A DNA stretch of 64,000 nt from Alitta virens (GCA_932294295.1 OW028579.1:37517362-37581361), one strand, 5' to 3'. Shown: positions 1-9,666, numbered from the stretch's first letter. The notes: a model not told the origin generated them from the sequence alone. Numbers and translations: made by a program.

Positions 1-35
1 AGTTTTTGCCAAATTGCCAAGTCAGGCAGGTTGGG

Positions 36-96
36 GTAATGCAGTCAGAATCATCGGGTTATAGACAGGCATATTATAAAATGGTTATCTAGATTG
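36..96. repeat. Direct repeat downstream of an iMet gene (pairs with 244-295)
   Basis: The stretch from GTAATGCA to TCTAGATTG is a diverged copy of 244-295: AATGCA, TCAGA.TCATC, AGGCATATTATA and ATGGTTATCTAGATTG are common. This copy has about 10 extra bases (GGGTTATAGAC). Each M module therefore has its initiator gene between two direct repeats of about 50-60 bp. Confidence 0.8.
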
Positions 97-138
97 TCGT
101 CTTTCATTCTGAAAAAACTTTGTGGCTGGAGAAAGACT

Positions 139-143
139 AAAAA
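139..143 (-). terminator. Pol III terminator of iMet (representative)
   Basis: Five T residues on the minus strand, 4 nt past the discriminator base (ATGG then TTTTT). I saw the same run after all initiator genes. Confidence 0.9.
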
Positions 144-158
144 CCATTAGCAGAGCAT

Positions 159-169
159 GGTTTCGATCC
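159..169 (-). promoter_or_regulatory. Internal B box of iMet (representative)
   Basis: GGATCGAAACC is the usual initiator-tRNA form of the B box bound by TFIIIC. Its central C (position 56) is lost only at 55240 and 58959. Confidence 0.9.
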
Positions 170-201
170 ACGGACCTCTGGGTTATGGGCCCAGCACGCT
201 T

Positions 202-212
202 CCACTGCGCCA
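202..212 (-). promoter_or_regulatory. Internal A box of iMet (representative)
   Basis: TGGCGCAGTGG fits the Pol III A-box pattern TRGYNNARNNG at tRNA nucleotides 8-18. All initiator copies keep a match, including those with D-stem changes at 10014 and 13386. Confidence 0.9.
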
Positions 213-219
213 CTCTGCT

Positions 220-232
220 TGCACAGGGTGCA
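220..232. promoter_or_regulatory. Palindrome abutting iMet 5' end (representative)
   Basis: TGCAC-AGG-GTGCA occupies -1 to -13 of the initiator gene, where Pol III leaders usually start. The arms are kept in nearly all copies. The first spacer base is A in most, C at 12262, 14509, 36992, 39240 and 42265, and T at 44083, 45554 and 49273. A role is only inferred. Confidence 0.5.
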
Positions 233-243
233 GTGTGAGGATG

Positions 244-295
244 ATGCAATGCATTCAGACTCATCAGGCATATTATACCATGGTTATCTAGATTG
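244..295. repeat. Direct repeat upstream of an iMet gene (pairs with 36-96)
   Basis: Shorter member of the pair flanking the initiator gene at 148-219. The arrangement recurs in every M module and offers a local recombination substrate. Confidence 0.8.
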
Positions 296-494
296 AAAAA
301 AACTCTGAAGATGTCACTTAAATTTTTGCCTGAAAACATCCTCAGAAAGTTTTTGCCAAATTGCCAAGTCAGGCAGCTTGGGGTAATGCATTCAAATTCA
401 TCGGGTTATAGACAGGCATATCATAAAATGGCTATCTAGATTGTTGTTTTTGATTCTGAAAAAACTTTGTGGCTGGAGAAAGACTAAAAACCAA

Positions 495-566
495 TAGCAG
501 ATCATGGTTTCGATCCACGGACCTCTGGGTTATGGGCCCAGCACGCTTCCACTGCGCCACTCTGCT
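495..566 (-). tRNA. tRNA-iMet(CAT), C66A variant
   Basis: Second gene before Leu 1. C66A puts a G7/A66 mismatch at the base of the acceptor stem. Sister with the same change at 25225; 19699 shares it. Confidence 0.9.
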
Positions 567-841
567 TGCACAGGGTGCAGTGTGAGGATGATGCAATGCA
601 TTCAGACTCATCAGGCATATTATACCATGGTTATCTAGATTGAAAAAAACTCTGAAGATGTCACTTAAATGTTTGCCTGAAAACATCCTCAGAAAGTTTT
701 TGCCAAATTGCCAAGTCAGGCAGCTTGGGGTAATGCATTCAAATTCATCGGGTTATAGACAGGCATATCATAAAATGGCTATCTAGATTGTTGTTTTTGA
801 TTCTGAAAAAACTTTGTGGCTGGAGAAAGACTAAAAACCAT

Positions 842-913
842 TAGCAGAGCATGGTTTCGATCCAAGGACCTCTGGGTTATGGGCCCAGCACGCTTCCACT
901 GCGCCACTCTGCT
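842..913 (-). tRNA. tRNA-iMet(CAT), G50U variant
   Basis: Last gene before Leu 1 (C position, ACAATGG upstream). G50U gives a U50/U64 mismatch in the T stem. The same change is at 18228, 23754 and 25572. Confidence 0.9.
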
Positions 914-1246
914 TGCACAGGGTGCAGTGTGAGGATGATGCAATGCATTCAGACTCATCAGGCATATTATACAATGGTTATCTAGATTGAAAAAAACTCT
1001 GAAAATATCAAACTGCTAAATTTGACAAAATTAAAAGTAGAGTCAATCTACCTAATTCCATGAAGACCCAAATCCATGAAAACCTGCAACATCAATCCGC
1101 AACTGCTCAATAGTAATTTTTCACCATCATTGCTTGACTATGTACCAAGATAGAATAGATTCATTTATTTATCTGCCTTGGGTACCAGTTTATTGGGGTT
1201 GAGGGGAATCACGGAATAAGGGACACTGACACTGTAGAATAAACAT

Positions 1247-1327
1247 GGTAGTGTGGCTGAGCGGTCTAAGGTGCTGGTTTTAGGCACCAGTCTCTCTGAG
1301 GCGTGGGTTCGAATCCCACCACTGACA
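1247..1327 (+). tRNA. tRNA-Leu(TAG), three body changes
   Basis: Unit 1. C12U and C25U leave D-stem G:U wobbles, and C71A makes a G2/A71 acceptor mismatch that its sister at 25977 lacks, so this copy is the most altered Leu gene. The 3' flank has four extra bases (CACACACAAG). Followed by three initiator genes. Confidence 0.9.
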
Positions 1328-1619
1328 AATGTTTTATAGCTAAATCATTGCTCTGCACAGTATTGCTGGCTAGCTCCTGGTTACAGGCTATTGCAGAAGG
1401 TCTATTATTTTTAAAGCTAACACTGCACACACAAGATGTCACTTGAATTTTTGCCTGAAAACATAATCAGAAAGTTTTTGCCAAATTGCCAAGTCAGGCA
1501 GGTTGGGGTAATGCATTCAGACTCATCGGGTTATAGACAGGCATATTATAAAATGGTTATCTAGATTGTCGTCTTTCATTCTGAGAAAACTTTGTGGCTG
1601 GAGAAAGACTAAAAACCAT

Positions 1620-1691
1620 TAGCAGAGCATGGTTTCGATCCACGGACCTCTGGGTTATGGGCCCAGCACGCTTCCACTGCGCCACTCTGCT
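1620..1691 (-). tRNA. tRNA-iMet(CAT)
   Basis: Unit 1, copy 1 of 3, consensus body. Sister at 26350. Confidence 0.96.
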
Positions 1692-1966
1692 TGCACAGGG
1701 TGCAGTGTGAGGATGATGCAATGCATTCAGACTCATCAGGCATATTATACCATGGTTATCTAGATTGAAAAAAACTCTGAAGATGTCACTTAAATTTTTG
1801 CCTGAAAACATCCTCAGAAAGTTTTTGCCAAATTGCCAAGTCAGGCAGCTTGGGGTAATGCATTCAAATTCATCGGGTTATAGACAGGCATATCATAAAA
1901 TGGCTATCTAGATTGTTGTTTTTGATTCTGAAAAAACTTTGTGGCTCGAGAAAGACTAAAAACCAT

Positions 1967-2038
1967 TAACAGAGCATGGTTTCGATCCACGGACCTCTGG
2001 GTTATGGGCCCAGCACGCTTCCACTGCGCCACTCTGCT
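1967..2038 (-). tRNA. tRNA-iMet(CAT), C71U variant
   Basis: Unit 1, copy 2 of 3. C71U gives a tolerable G2:U71 wobble. The spacer has a private GCTCGAG, shared with the sister at 26697. Confidence 0.94.
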
Positions 2039-2313
2039 TGCACAGGGTGCAGTGTGAGGATGATGCAATGCATTCAGACTCATCAGGCATATTATACCAT
2101 GGTTATCTAGATTGAAAAAAACTCTGAAGATGTCACTTAAAGTTTTGCCTGAAAACATCCTCAGAAAGTTTTTGCCAAATTGCCAAGTCAGGCAGCTTGG
2201 GGTAATGCATTCAAATTCATCGGGTTATAGACAGGCATATCTTAAAATGGCTATCTAGATTGTTGTTTTTGATTCTGAAAAAACTTTGTGGCTGGAGAAA
2301 GACTAAAAACCAT

Positions 2314-2385
2314 TAGCAGAGCATGGTTTCGATCCACGGACCTCTGGGTTATGGGCCCAGCACGCTTCCACTGCGCCACTCTGCT
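2314..2385 (-). tRNA. tRNA-iMet(CAT)
   Basis: Unit 1, copy 3 of 3 (C position), consensus body. Sister at 27044. Confidence 0.96.
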
Positions 2386-2721
2386 TGCACAGGGTGCAGT
2401 GTGAGGATGATGCAATGCATTCAGACTCATCAGGCATATTATACAATGGTTATCTAGATTGAAAAAAACTCTGAAAATATCAAACTGCTAAATTTGACAA
2501 AATTAAAAGTAGAGTCAATCTACCTAATTCAATGAAGACCCAAATCCATGAAAACCTGCAACATCAATCCGCAACTGCTCAATAGTAATTTTTCACCATC
2601 ATTGCTTGACTATGTACCAAGATAGAATAGATTCATTTATTTATCTGCCTTGGGTACCAGTTGTTTATTGGGGTTGAGGGGAATCACGGAATTAGGTACA
2701 CTGACACTATAGAATAAACAT
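2386..2721. other. Spacer between divergent iMet and Leu (representative, 336 bp)
   Basis: AT-rich sequence between the 5' ends of the last initiator gene of a unit and the next Leu gene. It recurs before every Leu gene with a few substitutions. It contains the iMet leader palindrome, an upstream-repeat copy, and a unique stretch from AAATATCAAACTGC to AATAAACAT. I see no gene in it. Confidence 0.85.
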
Positions 2722-2728
2722 GGTAGTG

Positions 2729-2739
2729 TGGCCGAGCGG
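2729..2739 (+). promoter_or_regulatory. Internal A box of tRNA-Leu (representative)
   Basis: TGGCCGAGCGG at tRNA nucleotides 8-18 fits the A-box pattern. Confidence 0.9.
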
Positions 2740-2780
2740 TCTAAGGCGCTGGTTTTAGGCACCAGTCTCTCTGAGGCGTG

Positions 2781-2791
2781 GGTTCGAATCC
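2781..2791 (+). promoter_or_regulatory. Internal B box of tRNA-Leu (representative)
   Basis: GGTTCGAATCC is a perfect consensus B box. I saw it unchanged in all 48 Leu copies. Confidence 0.93.
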
Positions 2792-2806
2792 CACCACTGC
2801 CAAATG

Positions 2807-2810
2807 TTTC
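2807..2810 (+). terminator. Degraded Leu terminator (TTTC)
   Basis: The usual TTTT is TTTC, below the four-T minimum typical of animal Pol III. The next run, TTTTT at 2883-2887, would give a trailer of about 80 nt. Confidence 0.7.
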
Positions 2811-3090
2811 ATAGCTAAAGCATTGCTCTGCACAGTATTGCTGGCTAGCTCCTGGTTACAGGCTATTGCAGAAGGTCTATTATTTTTAAAGCTAACACTG
2901 CACAAGATGTCACTTGAATTTTTGCCTGAAAACATCCTCAGAAAGTTTTTGCCAAATTGCCAAGTCAGGCAGCTTGGGGTAATGCATTCAAATTCATCGG
3001 GTTATAGACAGGCATATCATAAAATGGCTATCTAGATTGTTGTTTTTGATTCTGAAAAAACTTTGTGGCTGGAGAAAGACTAAAAACCAT

Positions 3091-3162
3091 TAGCAGAGCA
3101 TGGTTTCGATCCACGGACCTCTGGGTTATGGGCCCAGCACGCTTCCACTGCGCCACTCTGCT
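3091..3162 (-). tRNA. tRNA-iMet(CAT)
   Basis: Unit 2, copy 1 of 3, consensus. The Leu-side spacer is B-type (ATCCTCAG, CAGCTTGG, TTGTTGTTTTTG), unlike most first copies. Sister at 27821. Confidence 0.96.
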
Positions 3163-3437
3163 TGCACAGGGTGCAGTGTGAGGATGATGCAATGCATTCA
3201 GACTCATCAGGCATATTATACCATGGTTATCTAGATTGAAAAAAACTCTGAAGATGTCACTTAAATTTTTGCCTGAAAACATCCTCAGAAAGTTTTTGCC
3301 AAATTGCCAAGTCAGGCAGCTTGGGGTAATGCATTCAAATTCATCGGGTTATAGACAGGCATATCATAAAATGGCTATCTAGATTGTTGTTTTTGATTCT
3401 GAAAAAACTTTGTGGCTGGAGAAAGACTAAAAACCAT

Positions 3438-3509
3438 TAGCAGAGCATGGTTTCGATCCACGGACCTCTGGGTTATGGGCCCAGCACGCTTCCACTGCGC
3501 CACTCTGCT
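3438..3509 (-). tRNA. tRNA-iMet(CAT)
   Basis: Unit 2, copy 2 of 3, consensus. Sister at 28168. Confidence 0.96.
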
Positions 3510-3784
3510 TGCACAGGGTGCAGTGTGAGGATGATGCAATGCATTCAGACTCATCAGGCATATTATACCATGGTTATCTAGATTGAAAAAAACTCTGAAG
3601 ATGTCACTTAAATTTTTGCCTGAAAACATCCTCAGAAAGTTTTTGCCAAATTGCCAAGTCAGGCAGCTTGGGGTAATGCATTCAAATTCATCGGGTTATA
3701 GACAGGCATATCATAAAATGGCTATCTAGATTGTTGTTTTTGATTCTGAAAAAACTTTGTGGCTGGAGAAAGACTAAAAACCAT

Positions 3785-3856
3785 TAGCAGAGCATGGTTT
3801 CGATCCACGGACCTCTGGGTTATGGGCCCAGCACGCTTCCACTGCGCCACTCTGCT
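3785..3856 (-). tRNA. tRNA-iMet(CAT)
   Basis: Unit 2, copy 3 of 3 (C position), consensus. Sister at 28515. Confidence 0.96.
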
Positions 3857-4192
3857 TGCACAGGGTGCAGTGTGAGGATGATGCAATGCATTCAGACTCA
3901 TCAGGCATATTATACAATGGTTATCTAGATTGAAAAAAACTCTGAAAATATCAAACTGCTAAATTTGACAAAATTAAAAGTAGAGTCAATCTACCTAATT
4001 CCATGAAGACCCAAATCCATGAAAACCTGCAACATCAATCCGCAACTGCTCAATAGTAATTTTTCACCATCATTGCTTGACTATGTACCAAGATAGAATA
4101 GATTCATTTATTTATCTGCCTTGGGTACCAGTTGTTTATTGGGGTTGAGGGGAATCACGGAATAAGGGACACTGACACTATAGAATAAACAT

Positions 4193-4273
4193 GGTAGTGT
4201 GGCCGAGCGGTCTAAGGCGCTGGTTTTAGGCACCAGTCTCTCTGAGGCGTGGGTTCGAATCCCACCACTGCCA
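4193..4273 (+). tRNA. tRNA-Leu(TAG)
   Basis: Unit 3, consensus body, normal TTTT terminator. Sister at 28923. Confidence 0.96.
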
Positions 4274-4277
4274 AATG

Positions 4278-4281
4278 TTTT
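4278..4281 (+). terminator. Pol III terminator of tRNA-Leu (representative)
   Basis: TTTT begins 5 nt past the discriminator A in most Leu copies. A second run, TTTTT, lies about 80 nt past the gene. Confidence 0.85.
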
Positions 4282-4561
4282 ATAGCTAAATCATTGCTCT
4301 GCACAGTATTGCTGGCTAGCTCCTGGTTACAGGCTATTGCAGAAGGTCTATTATTTTTAAAGCTAACACTGCACAAGATGTCACTTGAATTTTTGCCTGA
4401 AAACATAATCAGAAAGTTTTTGCCAAATTGCCAAGTCAGGCAGGTTGGGGTAATGCATTCAGACTCATCGGGTTATAGACAGGCATATTATAAAATGGTT
4501 ATCTAGATTGTCGTCTTTCATTCTGAGAAAACTTTGTGGCTGGAGAAAGACTAAAAACCAT

Positions 4562-4633
4562 TAGCAGAGCATGGTTTCGATCCACGGACCTCTGGGTTAT
4601 GGGCCCAGCACGCTTCCACTGCGCCACTCTGCT
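4562..4633 (-). tRNA. tRNA-iMet(CAT)
   Basis: Unit 3, copy 1 of 3, consensus. Sister at 29292. Confidence 0.96.
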
Positions 4634-4908
4634 TGCACAGGGTGCAGTGTGAGGATGATGCAATGCATTCAGACTCATCAGGCATATTATACCATGGTTA
4701 TCTAGATTGAAAAAAACTCTGAAGATGTCACTTAAATTTTTGCCTGAAAACATCCTCAGAAAGTTTTTGCCAAATTGCCAAGTCAGGCAGCTTGGGGTAA
4801 TGCATTCAAATTCATCGGGTTATAGACAGGCATATCATAAAATGGCTAGCTAGATTGTTGTTTTTGATTCTGAAAAAACTTTGTGGCTGGAGAAAGACTA
4901 AAAACCAT

Positions 4909-4980
4909 TAGCAGAGCATGGTTTCGATCCACGGACCTCTGGGTTATGGGCCCAGCACGCTTCCACTGCGCCACTCTGCT
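4909..4980 (-). tRNA. tRNA-iMet(CAT)
   Basis: Unit 3, copy 2 of 3, consensus. Downstream spacer variant GGCTAGCTAG. Sister at 29639. Confidence 0.96.
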
Positions 4981-5254
4981 TGCACAGGGTGCAGTGTGAG
5001 GATGATGCAATGCATTCAGACTCATCAGGCATATTATACCATGGTTATCTAGATTGAAAAAAACTCTGAAGATGTCACTTAAATTTTTGCCTGAAAACAT
5101 CCTCAGAAAGTTTTTGCCAAATTGCCAAGTCAGGCAGCTTGGGTAATGCATTCAAATTCATCGGGTTATAGACAGGCATATCATAAAATGGCTATCTAGA
5201 TTGTTGTTTTTGATTCTGAAAAAACTTTGTGGCTGGAGAAAGACTAAAAACCAT

Positions 5255-5326
5255 TAGCAGAGCATGGTTTCGATCCACGGACCTCTGGGTTATGGGCCCA
5301 GCACGCTTCCACTGCGCCACTCTGCT
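5255..5326 (-). tRNA. tRNA-iMet(CAT)
   Basis: Unit 3, copy 3 of 3, consensus. The spacer at 5140 has lost one G, making this unit 1470 bp. Sister at 29985. Confidence 0.96.
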
Positions 5327-5662
5327 TGCACAGGGTGCAGTGTGAGGATGATGCAATGCATTCAGACTCATCAGGCATATTATACAATGGTTATCTAGAT
5401 TGAAAAAAACTCTGAAAATATCAAACTGCTAAATTTGACAAAATTAAAAGTAGAGTCAATCTACCTAATTCCATGAAGACCCAAATCCATGAAAACCTGC
5501 AACATCAATCCGCAACTGCTCAATAGTAATTTTTCACCATCATTGCTTGACTATGTACCAAGATAGAATAGATTCATTTATTTATCTGCCTTGGGTACCA
5601 GTTGTTTATTGGGGTTGAGGGGAATCACGGAATAAGGGACACTGACACTATAGAATAAACAT

Positions 5663-5743
5663 GGTAGTGTGGCCGAGCGGTCTAAGGCGCTGGTTTTAGG
5701 CACCAGTCTCTCTGAGGCATGGGTTCGAATCCCACCACTGCCA
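5663..5743 (+). tRNA. tRNA-Leu(TAG), G49A variant
   Basis: Unit 4. G49A gives an A49/C65 mismatch at the base of the T stem. Shared with 7133 and the sisters 30393 and 31863. Confidence 0.93.
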
Positions 5744-6031
5744 AATGTTTTATAGCTAAATCATTGCTCTGCACAGTATTGCTGGCTAGCTCCTGGTTAC
5801 AGGCTATTGCAGAAGGTCTATTATTTTTAAAGCTAACACTGCACAAGATGTCACTTGAATTTTTGCCTGAAAACATAATCAGAAAGTTTTTGCCAAATTG
5901 CCAAGTCAGGCAGGTTGGGGTAATGCATTCAGACTCATCGGGTTATAGACAGGCATATTATAAAATGGTTATCTAGATTGTCGTCTTTCATTCTGAGAAA
6001 ACTTTGTGGCTGGAGAAAGACTAAAAACCAT

Positions 6032-6103
6032 TAGCAGAGCATGGTTTCGATCCACGGACCTCTGGGTTATGGGCCCAGCACGCTTCCACTGCGCCACTCT
6101 GCT
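6032..6103 (-). tRNA. tRNA-iMet(CAT)
   Basis: Unit 4, copy 1 of 3, consensus. Sister at 30762. Confidence 0.96.
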
Positions 6104-6378
6104 TGCACAGGGTGCAGTGTGAGGATGATGCAATGCATTCAGACTCATCAGGCATATTATACCATGGTTATCTAGATTGAAAAAAACTCTGAAGATGTCA
6201 CTTAAATTTTTGCCTGAAAACATCCTCAGAAAGTTTTTGCCAAATTGCCAAGTCAGGCAGCTTGGGGTAATGCATTCAAATTCATCGGGTTATAGACAGG
6301 CATATCATAAAATGGCTAGCTAGATTGTTGTTTTTGATTCTGAAAAAACTTTGTGGCTGGAGAAAGACTAAAAACCAT

Positions 6379-6450
6379 TAGCAGAGCATGGTTTCGATCC
6401 ACGGACCTCTGGGTTATGGGCCCAGCACGCTTCCACTGCGCCACTCTGCT
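6379..6450 (-). tRNA. tRNA-iMet(CAT)
   Basis: Unit 4, copy 2 of 3, consensus. Spacer GGCTAGCTAG as in unit 3. Sister at 31109. Confidence 0.96.
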
Positions 6451-6724
6451 TGCACAGGGTGCAGTGTGAGGATGATGCAATGCATTCAGACTCATCAGGC
6501 ATATTATACCATGGTTATCTAGATTGAAAAAAACTCTGAAGATGTCACTTAAATTTTTGCCTGAAAACATCCTCAGAAAGTTTTTGCCAAATTGCCAAGT
6601 CAGGCAGCTTGGGTAATGCATTCAAATTCATCGGGTTATAGACAGGCATATCATAAAATGGCTATCTAGATTGTTGTTTTTGATTCTGAAAAAACTTTGT
6701 GGCTGGAGAAAGACTAAAAACCAT

Positions 6725-6796
6725 TAGCAGAGCATGGTTTCGATCCACGGACCTCTGGGTTATGGGCCCAGCACGCTTCCACTGCGCCACTCTGCT
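6725..6796 (-). tRNA. tRNA-iMet(CAT)
   Basis: Unit 4, copy 3 of 3, consensus. Same one-G deletion as unit 3. Sister at 31455. Confidence 0.96.
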
Positions 6797-7132
6797 TGCA
6801 CAGGGTGCAGTGTGAGGATGATGCAATGCATTCAGACTCATCAGGCATATTATACAATGGTTATCTAGATTGAAAAAAACTCTGAAAATATCAAACTGCT
6901 AAATTTGACAAAATTAAAAGTAGAGTCAATCTACCTAATTCCATGAAGACCCAAATCCATGAAAACCTGCAACATCAATCCGCAACTGCTCAATAGTAAT
7001 TTTTCACCATCATTGCTTGACTATGTACCAAGATAGAATAGATTCATTTATTTATCTGCCTTGGGTACCAGTTGTTTATTGGGGTTGAGGGGAATCACGG
7101 AATAAGGGACACTGACACTATAGAATAAACAT

Positions 7133-7213
7133 GGTAGTGTGGCCGAGCGGTCTAAGGCGCTGGTTTTAGGCACCAGTCTCTCTGAGGCATGGGTTCGAAT
7201 CCCACCACTGCCA
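7133..7213 (+). tRNA. tRNA-Leu(TAG), G49A variant
   Basis: Unit 5, A49/C65 mismatch as at 5663. Opens a four-iMet unit. Sister at 31863. Confidence 0.93.
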
Positions 7214-7501
7214 AATGTTTTATAGCTAAATCATTGCTCTGCACAGTATTGCTGGCTAGCTCCTGGTTACAGGCTATTGCAGAAGGTCTATTATTTTTAA
7301 AGCTAACACTGCACAAGATGTCACTTGAATTTTTGCCTGAAAACATAATCAGAAAGTTTTTGCCAAATTGCCAAGTCAGGCAGGTTGGGGTAATGCATTC
7401 AGACTCATCGGGTTATAGACAGGCATATTATAAAATGGTTATCTAGATTGTCGTCTTTCATTCTGAGAAAACTTTGTGGCTGGAGAAAGACTAAAAACCA
7501 T

Positions 7502-7573
7502 TAGCAGAGCATGGTTTCGATCCACGGACCTCTGGGTTATGGGCCCAGCACGCTTCCACTGCGCCACTCTGCT
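7502..7573 (-). tRNA. tRNA-iMet(CAT)
   Basis: Unit 5, copy 1 of 4, consensus. Sister at 32232. Confidence 0.96.
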
Positions 7574-7848
7574 TGCACAGGGTGCAGTGTGAGGATGATG
7601 CAATGCATTCAGACTCATCAGGCATATTATACCATGGTTATCTAGATTGAAAAAAACTCTGAAGATGTCACTTAAATTTTTGCCTGAAAACATCCTCAGA
7701 AAGTTTTTGCCAAATTGCCAAGTCAGGCAGCTTGGGGTAATGCATTCAAATTCATCGGGTTATAGACAGGCATATCATAAAATGGCTGTCTAGATTGTTG
7801 TTTTTGATTCTGAAAAAACTTTGTGGCTGGAGAAAGACTAAAAACCAT

Positions 7849-7920
7849 TAGCAGAGCATGGTTTCGATCCACGGACCTCTGGGTTATGGGCCCAGCACGC
7901 TTCCACTGCGCCACTCTGCT
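7849..7920 (-). tRNA. tRNA-iMet(CAT)
   Basis: Unit 5, copy 2 of 4, consensus. Downstream spacer GGCTGTCTAG is private to this copy and its sister at 32579. Confidence 0.96.
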
Positions 7921-8195
7921 TGCACAGGGTGCAGTGTGAGGATGATGCAATGCATTCAGACTCATCAGGCATATTATACCATGGTTATCTAGATTGAAAA
8001 AAACTCTGAAGATGTCACTTAAATTTTTGCCTGAAAACATCCTCAGAAAGTTTTTCCCAAATTGCCAAGTCAGGCAGCTTGGGGTAATGCATTCAAATTC
8101 ATCGGGTTATAGACAGGCATATCTTAAAATGGCTATCTAGATTGTTGTTTTTGATTCTGAAAAAACTTTGTGGCTGGAGAAAGACTAAAAACCAT

Positions 8196-8267
8196 TAACA
8201 GAGCATGGTTTCGATCCACGGACCTCTGGGTTATGGGCCCAGCACGCTTCCACTGCGCCACTCTGCT
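8196..8267 (-). tRNA. tRNA-iMet(CAT), C71U variant
   Basis: Unit 5, copy 3 of 4. G2:U71 wobble as at 1967. Sister at 32926. Confidence 0.94.
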
Positions 8268-8542
8268 TGCACAGGGTGCAGTGTGAGGATGATGCAATGC
8301 ATTCAGACTCATCAGGCATATTATACCATGGTTATCTAGATTGAAAAAAACTCTGAAGATGTCACTTAAATTTTTGCCTGAAAACATCCTCAGAAAGTTT
8401 TTGCCAAATTGCCAAGTCAGGCAGCTTGGGGTAATGCATTCAAATTCATCGGGTTATAGACAGGCATATCATAAAATGGCTATCTAGATTGTTGTTTTTG
8501 ATTCTGAAAAAACTTTGTGGCTGGAGAAAGACTAAAAACCAT

Positions 8543-8614
8543 TAGCAGAGCATGGTTTCGATCCACAGACCTCTGGGTTATGGGCCCAGCACGCTTCCAC
8601 TGCGCCACTCTGCT
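8543..8614 (-). tRNA. tRNA-iMet(CAT), C49U variant
   Basis: Unit 5, copy 4 of 4. C49U gives a U49:G65 wobble in the T stem. Sister at 33273; also at 16757, 41488 and 42959. Confidence 0.94.
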
Positions 8615-8950
8615 TGCACAGGGTGCAGTGTGAGGATGATGCAATGCATTCAGACTCATCAGGCATATTATACAATGGTTATCTAGATTGAAAAAAACTC
8701 TGAAAATATCAAACTGCTAAATTTGACAAAATTAAAAGTAGAGTCAATCTACCTAATTCCATGAAGACCCAAATCCATGAAAACCTGCAACATCAATCCG
8801 CAACTGCTCAATAGTAATTTTTCACCATCATTGCTTGACTATGTACCAAGATAGAATAGATTCATTTATTTATCTGCCTTGGGTACCAGTTGTTTATTGG
8901 GGTTGAGGGGAATCACGGAATTAGGTACACTGACAATATAGAATAAACAT

Positions 8951-9031
8951 GGTAGTGTGGCCGAGCGGTCTAAGGCGCTGGTTTTAGGCACCAGTCTCTC
9001 TGAGGCGTGGGTTCGAATCCCACCACTGCCA
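8951..9031 (+). tRNA. tRNA-Leu(TAG)
   Basis: Unit 6, consensus body. Upstream CTGACAATATAG is private to this copy and its sister at 33681. Confidence 0.96.
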
Positions 9032-9319
9032 AATGTTTTATAGCTAAATCATTGCTCTGCACAGTATTGCTGGCTAGCTCCTGGTTACAGGCTATTGCAG
9101 AAGGTCTATTATTTTTAAAGCTAACACTGCACAAGATGTCACTTGAATTTTTGCCTGAAAACATAATCAGAAAGTTTTTGCCAAATTGCCAAGTCAGGCA
9201 GGTTGGGGTAATGCAGTCAGAATCATCGGGTTATAGACAGGCATATTATAAAATGGTTATCTAGATTGTCGTCTTTCATTCTGAAAAAACTTTGTGGCTG
9301 GAGAAAGACTAAAAACCAT

Positions 9320-9391
9320 TAGCAGAGCATGGTTTCGATCCACGGACCTCTGGGTTATGGGCCCAGCACGCTTCCACTGCGCCACTCTGCT
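9320..9391 (-). tRNA. tRNA-iMet(CAT)
   Basis: Unit 6, copy 1 of 4, consensus. Upstream CATCCGG variant shared with the sister at 34050. Confidence 0.96.
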
Positions 9392-9666
9392 TGCACAGGG
9401 TGCAGTGTGAGGATGATGCAATGCATTCAGACTCATCCGGCATATTATACCATGGTTATCTAGATTGAAAAAAACTCTGAAGATGTCACTTAAATTTTTG
9501 CCTGAAAACATCCTCAGAAAGTTTTTGCCAAATTGCCAAGTCAGGCAGCTTGGGGTAATGCATTCAAATTCATTGGGTTATAGACAGGCATATCATAAAA
9601 TGGCTATCTAGATTGTTGTTTTTGATTCTGAAAAAACTTTGTGGCTGGAGAAAGACTAAAAACCAT

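Larger units (their letters stand above)
148..219 (-). tRNA. tRNA-iMet(CAT), consensus
   Basis: Initiator methionine tRNA, which brings the first methionine to the ribosomal P site with eIF2. The 72-nt body folds fully: acceptor AGCAGAG/CTCTGCT with A1:U72, D stem GCGC/GCGT, anticodon stem CTGGG/CCCAG with the three G:C pairs typical of initiators, loop CCCATAA (anticodon at 185-187), T stem CGTGG/CCATG, and T loop ATCGAAA with A54 and A60. The discriminator is A and no CCA is encoded, as expected for a nuclear gene. A and B boxes are intact and TTTTT follows. Compared with the human gene (from memory) the T stem and one D-loop base differ. First of three genes before Leu 1; sister copy at 24878. 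This is the consensus for all entries below; variants use standard tRNA numbering. Confidence 0.97.
2722..2802 (+). tRNA. tRNA-Leu(TAG), consensus body, weak terminator
   Basis: Cytosolic leucine tRNA; anticodon UAG (2756-2758) reads CUA and, by wobble, other CUN codons. The 81-nt intronless body is a type II tRNA: acceptor GGTAGTG/CACTGCC with a U3:G70 wobble, D stem GCC/GGC, anticodon stem CTGGT/ACCAG around loop TTTAGGC, a 12-nt variable region with a short CTC/GAG stem, T stem GTGGG/CCCAC, and discriminator A as in leucine tRNAs. The terminal CCA here is C71-C72-A73, not an added tail. A and B boxes are perfect. Oddity: the terminator is TTTC instead of TTTT. It lies divergent from the iMet at 2314 and convergent with that at 3091. 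This body is the consensus for Leu entries. Unit 2; sister at 27452. Confidence 0.97.
4193..7132. repeat. Two near-identical 1,470-bp units
   Basis: Units 3 and 4 share the one-base deletion GCTTGGGTAATG (5140, 6610) and the GGCTAGCTAG spacer (4844, 6314). The G49A Leu variant at 5663 recurs at 7133. This suggests a recent one-unit duplication that predates the 24.73-kb duplication, because 28,923-31,862 has the same pair. Confidence 0.85.

Noticed and set aside
268..280. TATA-like GGTATAATATG upstream of iMet
   Set aside because: It is about 50-60 bp upstream, the wrong distance, and is part of the direct repeat found on both sides of the gene.
2706..2720. TATA box upstream of tRNA-Leu (CTATAGAATAAAC)
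   Set aside because: It lies only about 10-15 bp from the mature 5' end, too close for the usual -25 to -30 position, and it varies among copies (CTGTAG, CAATATAG, CTATAAAAT). It could still influence start choice.
2722..2802. Intron in tRNA-Leu
   Set aside because: The 81-nt body folds continuously with a 7-nt anticodon loop and no insertion.
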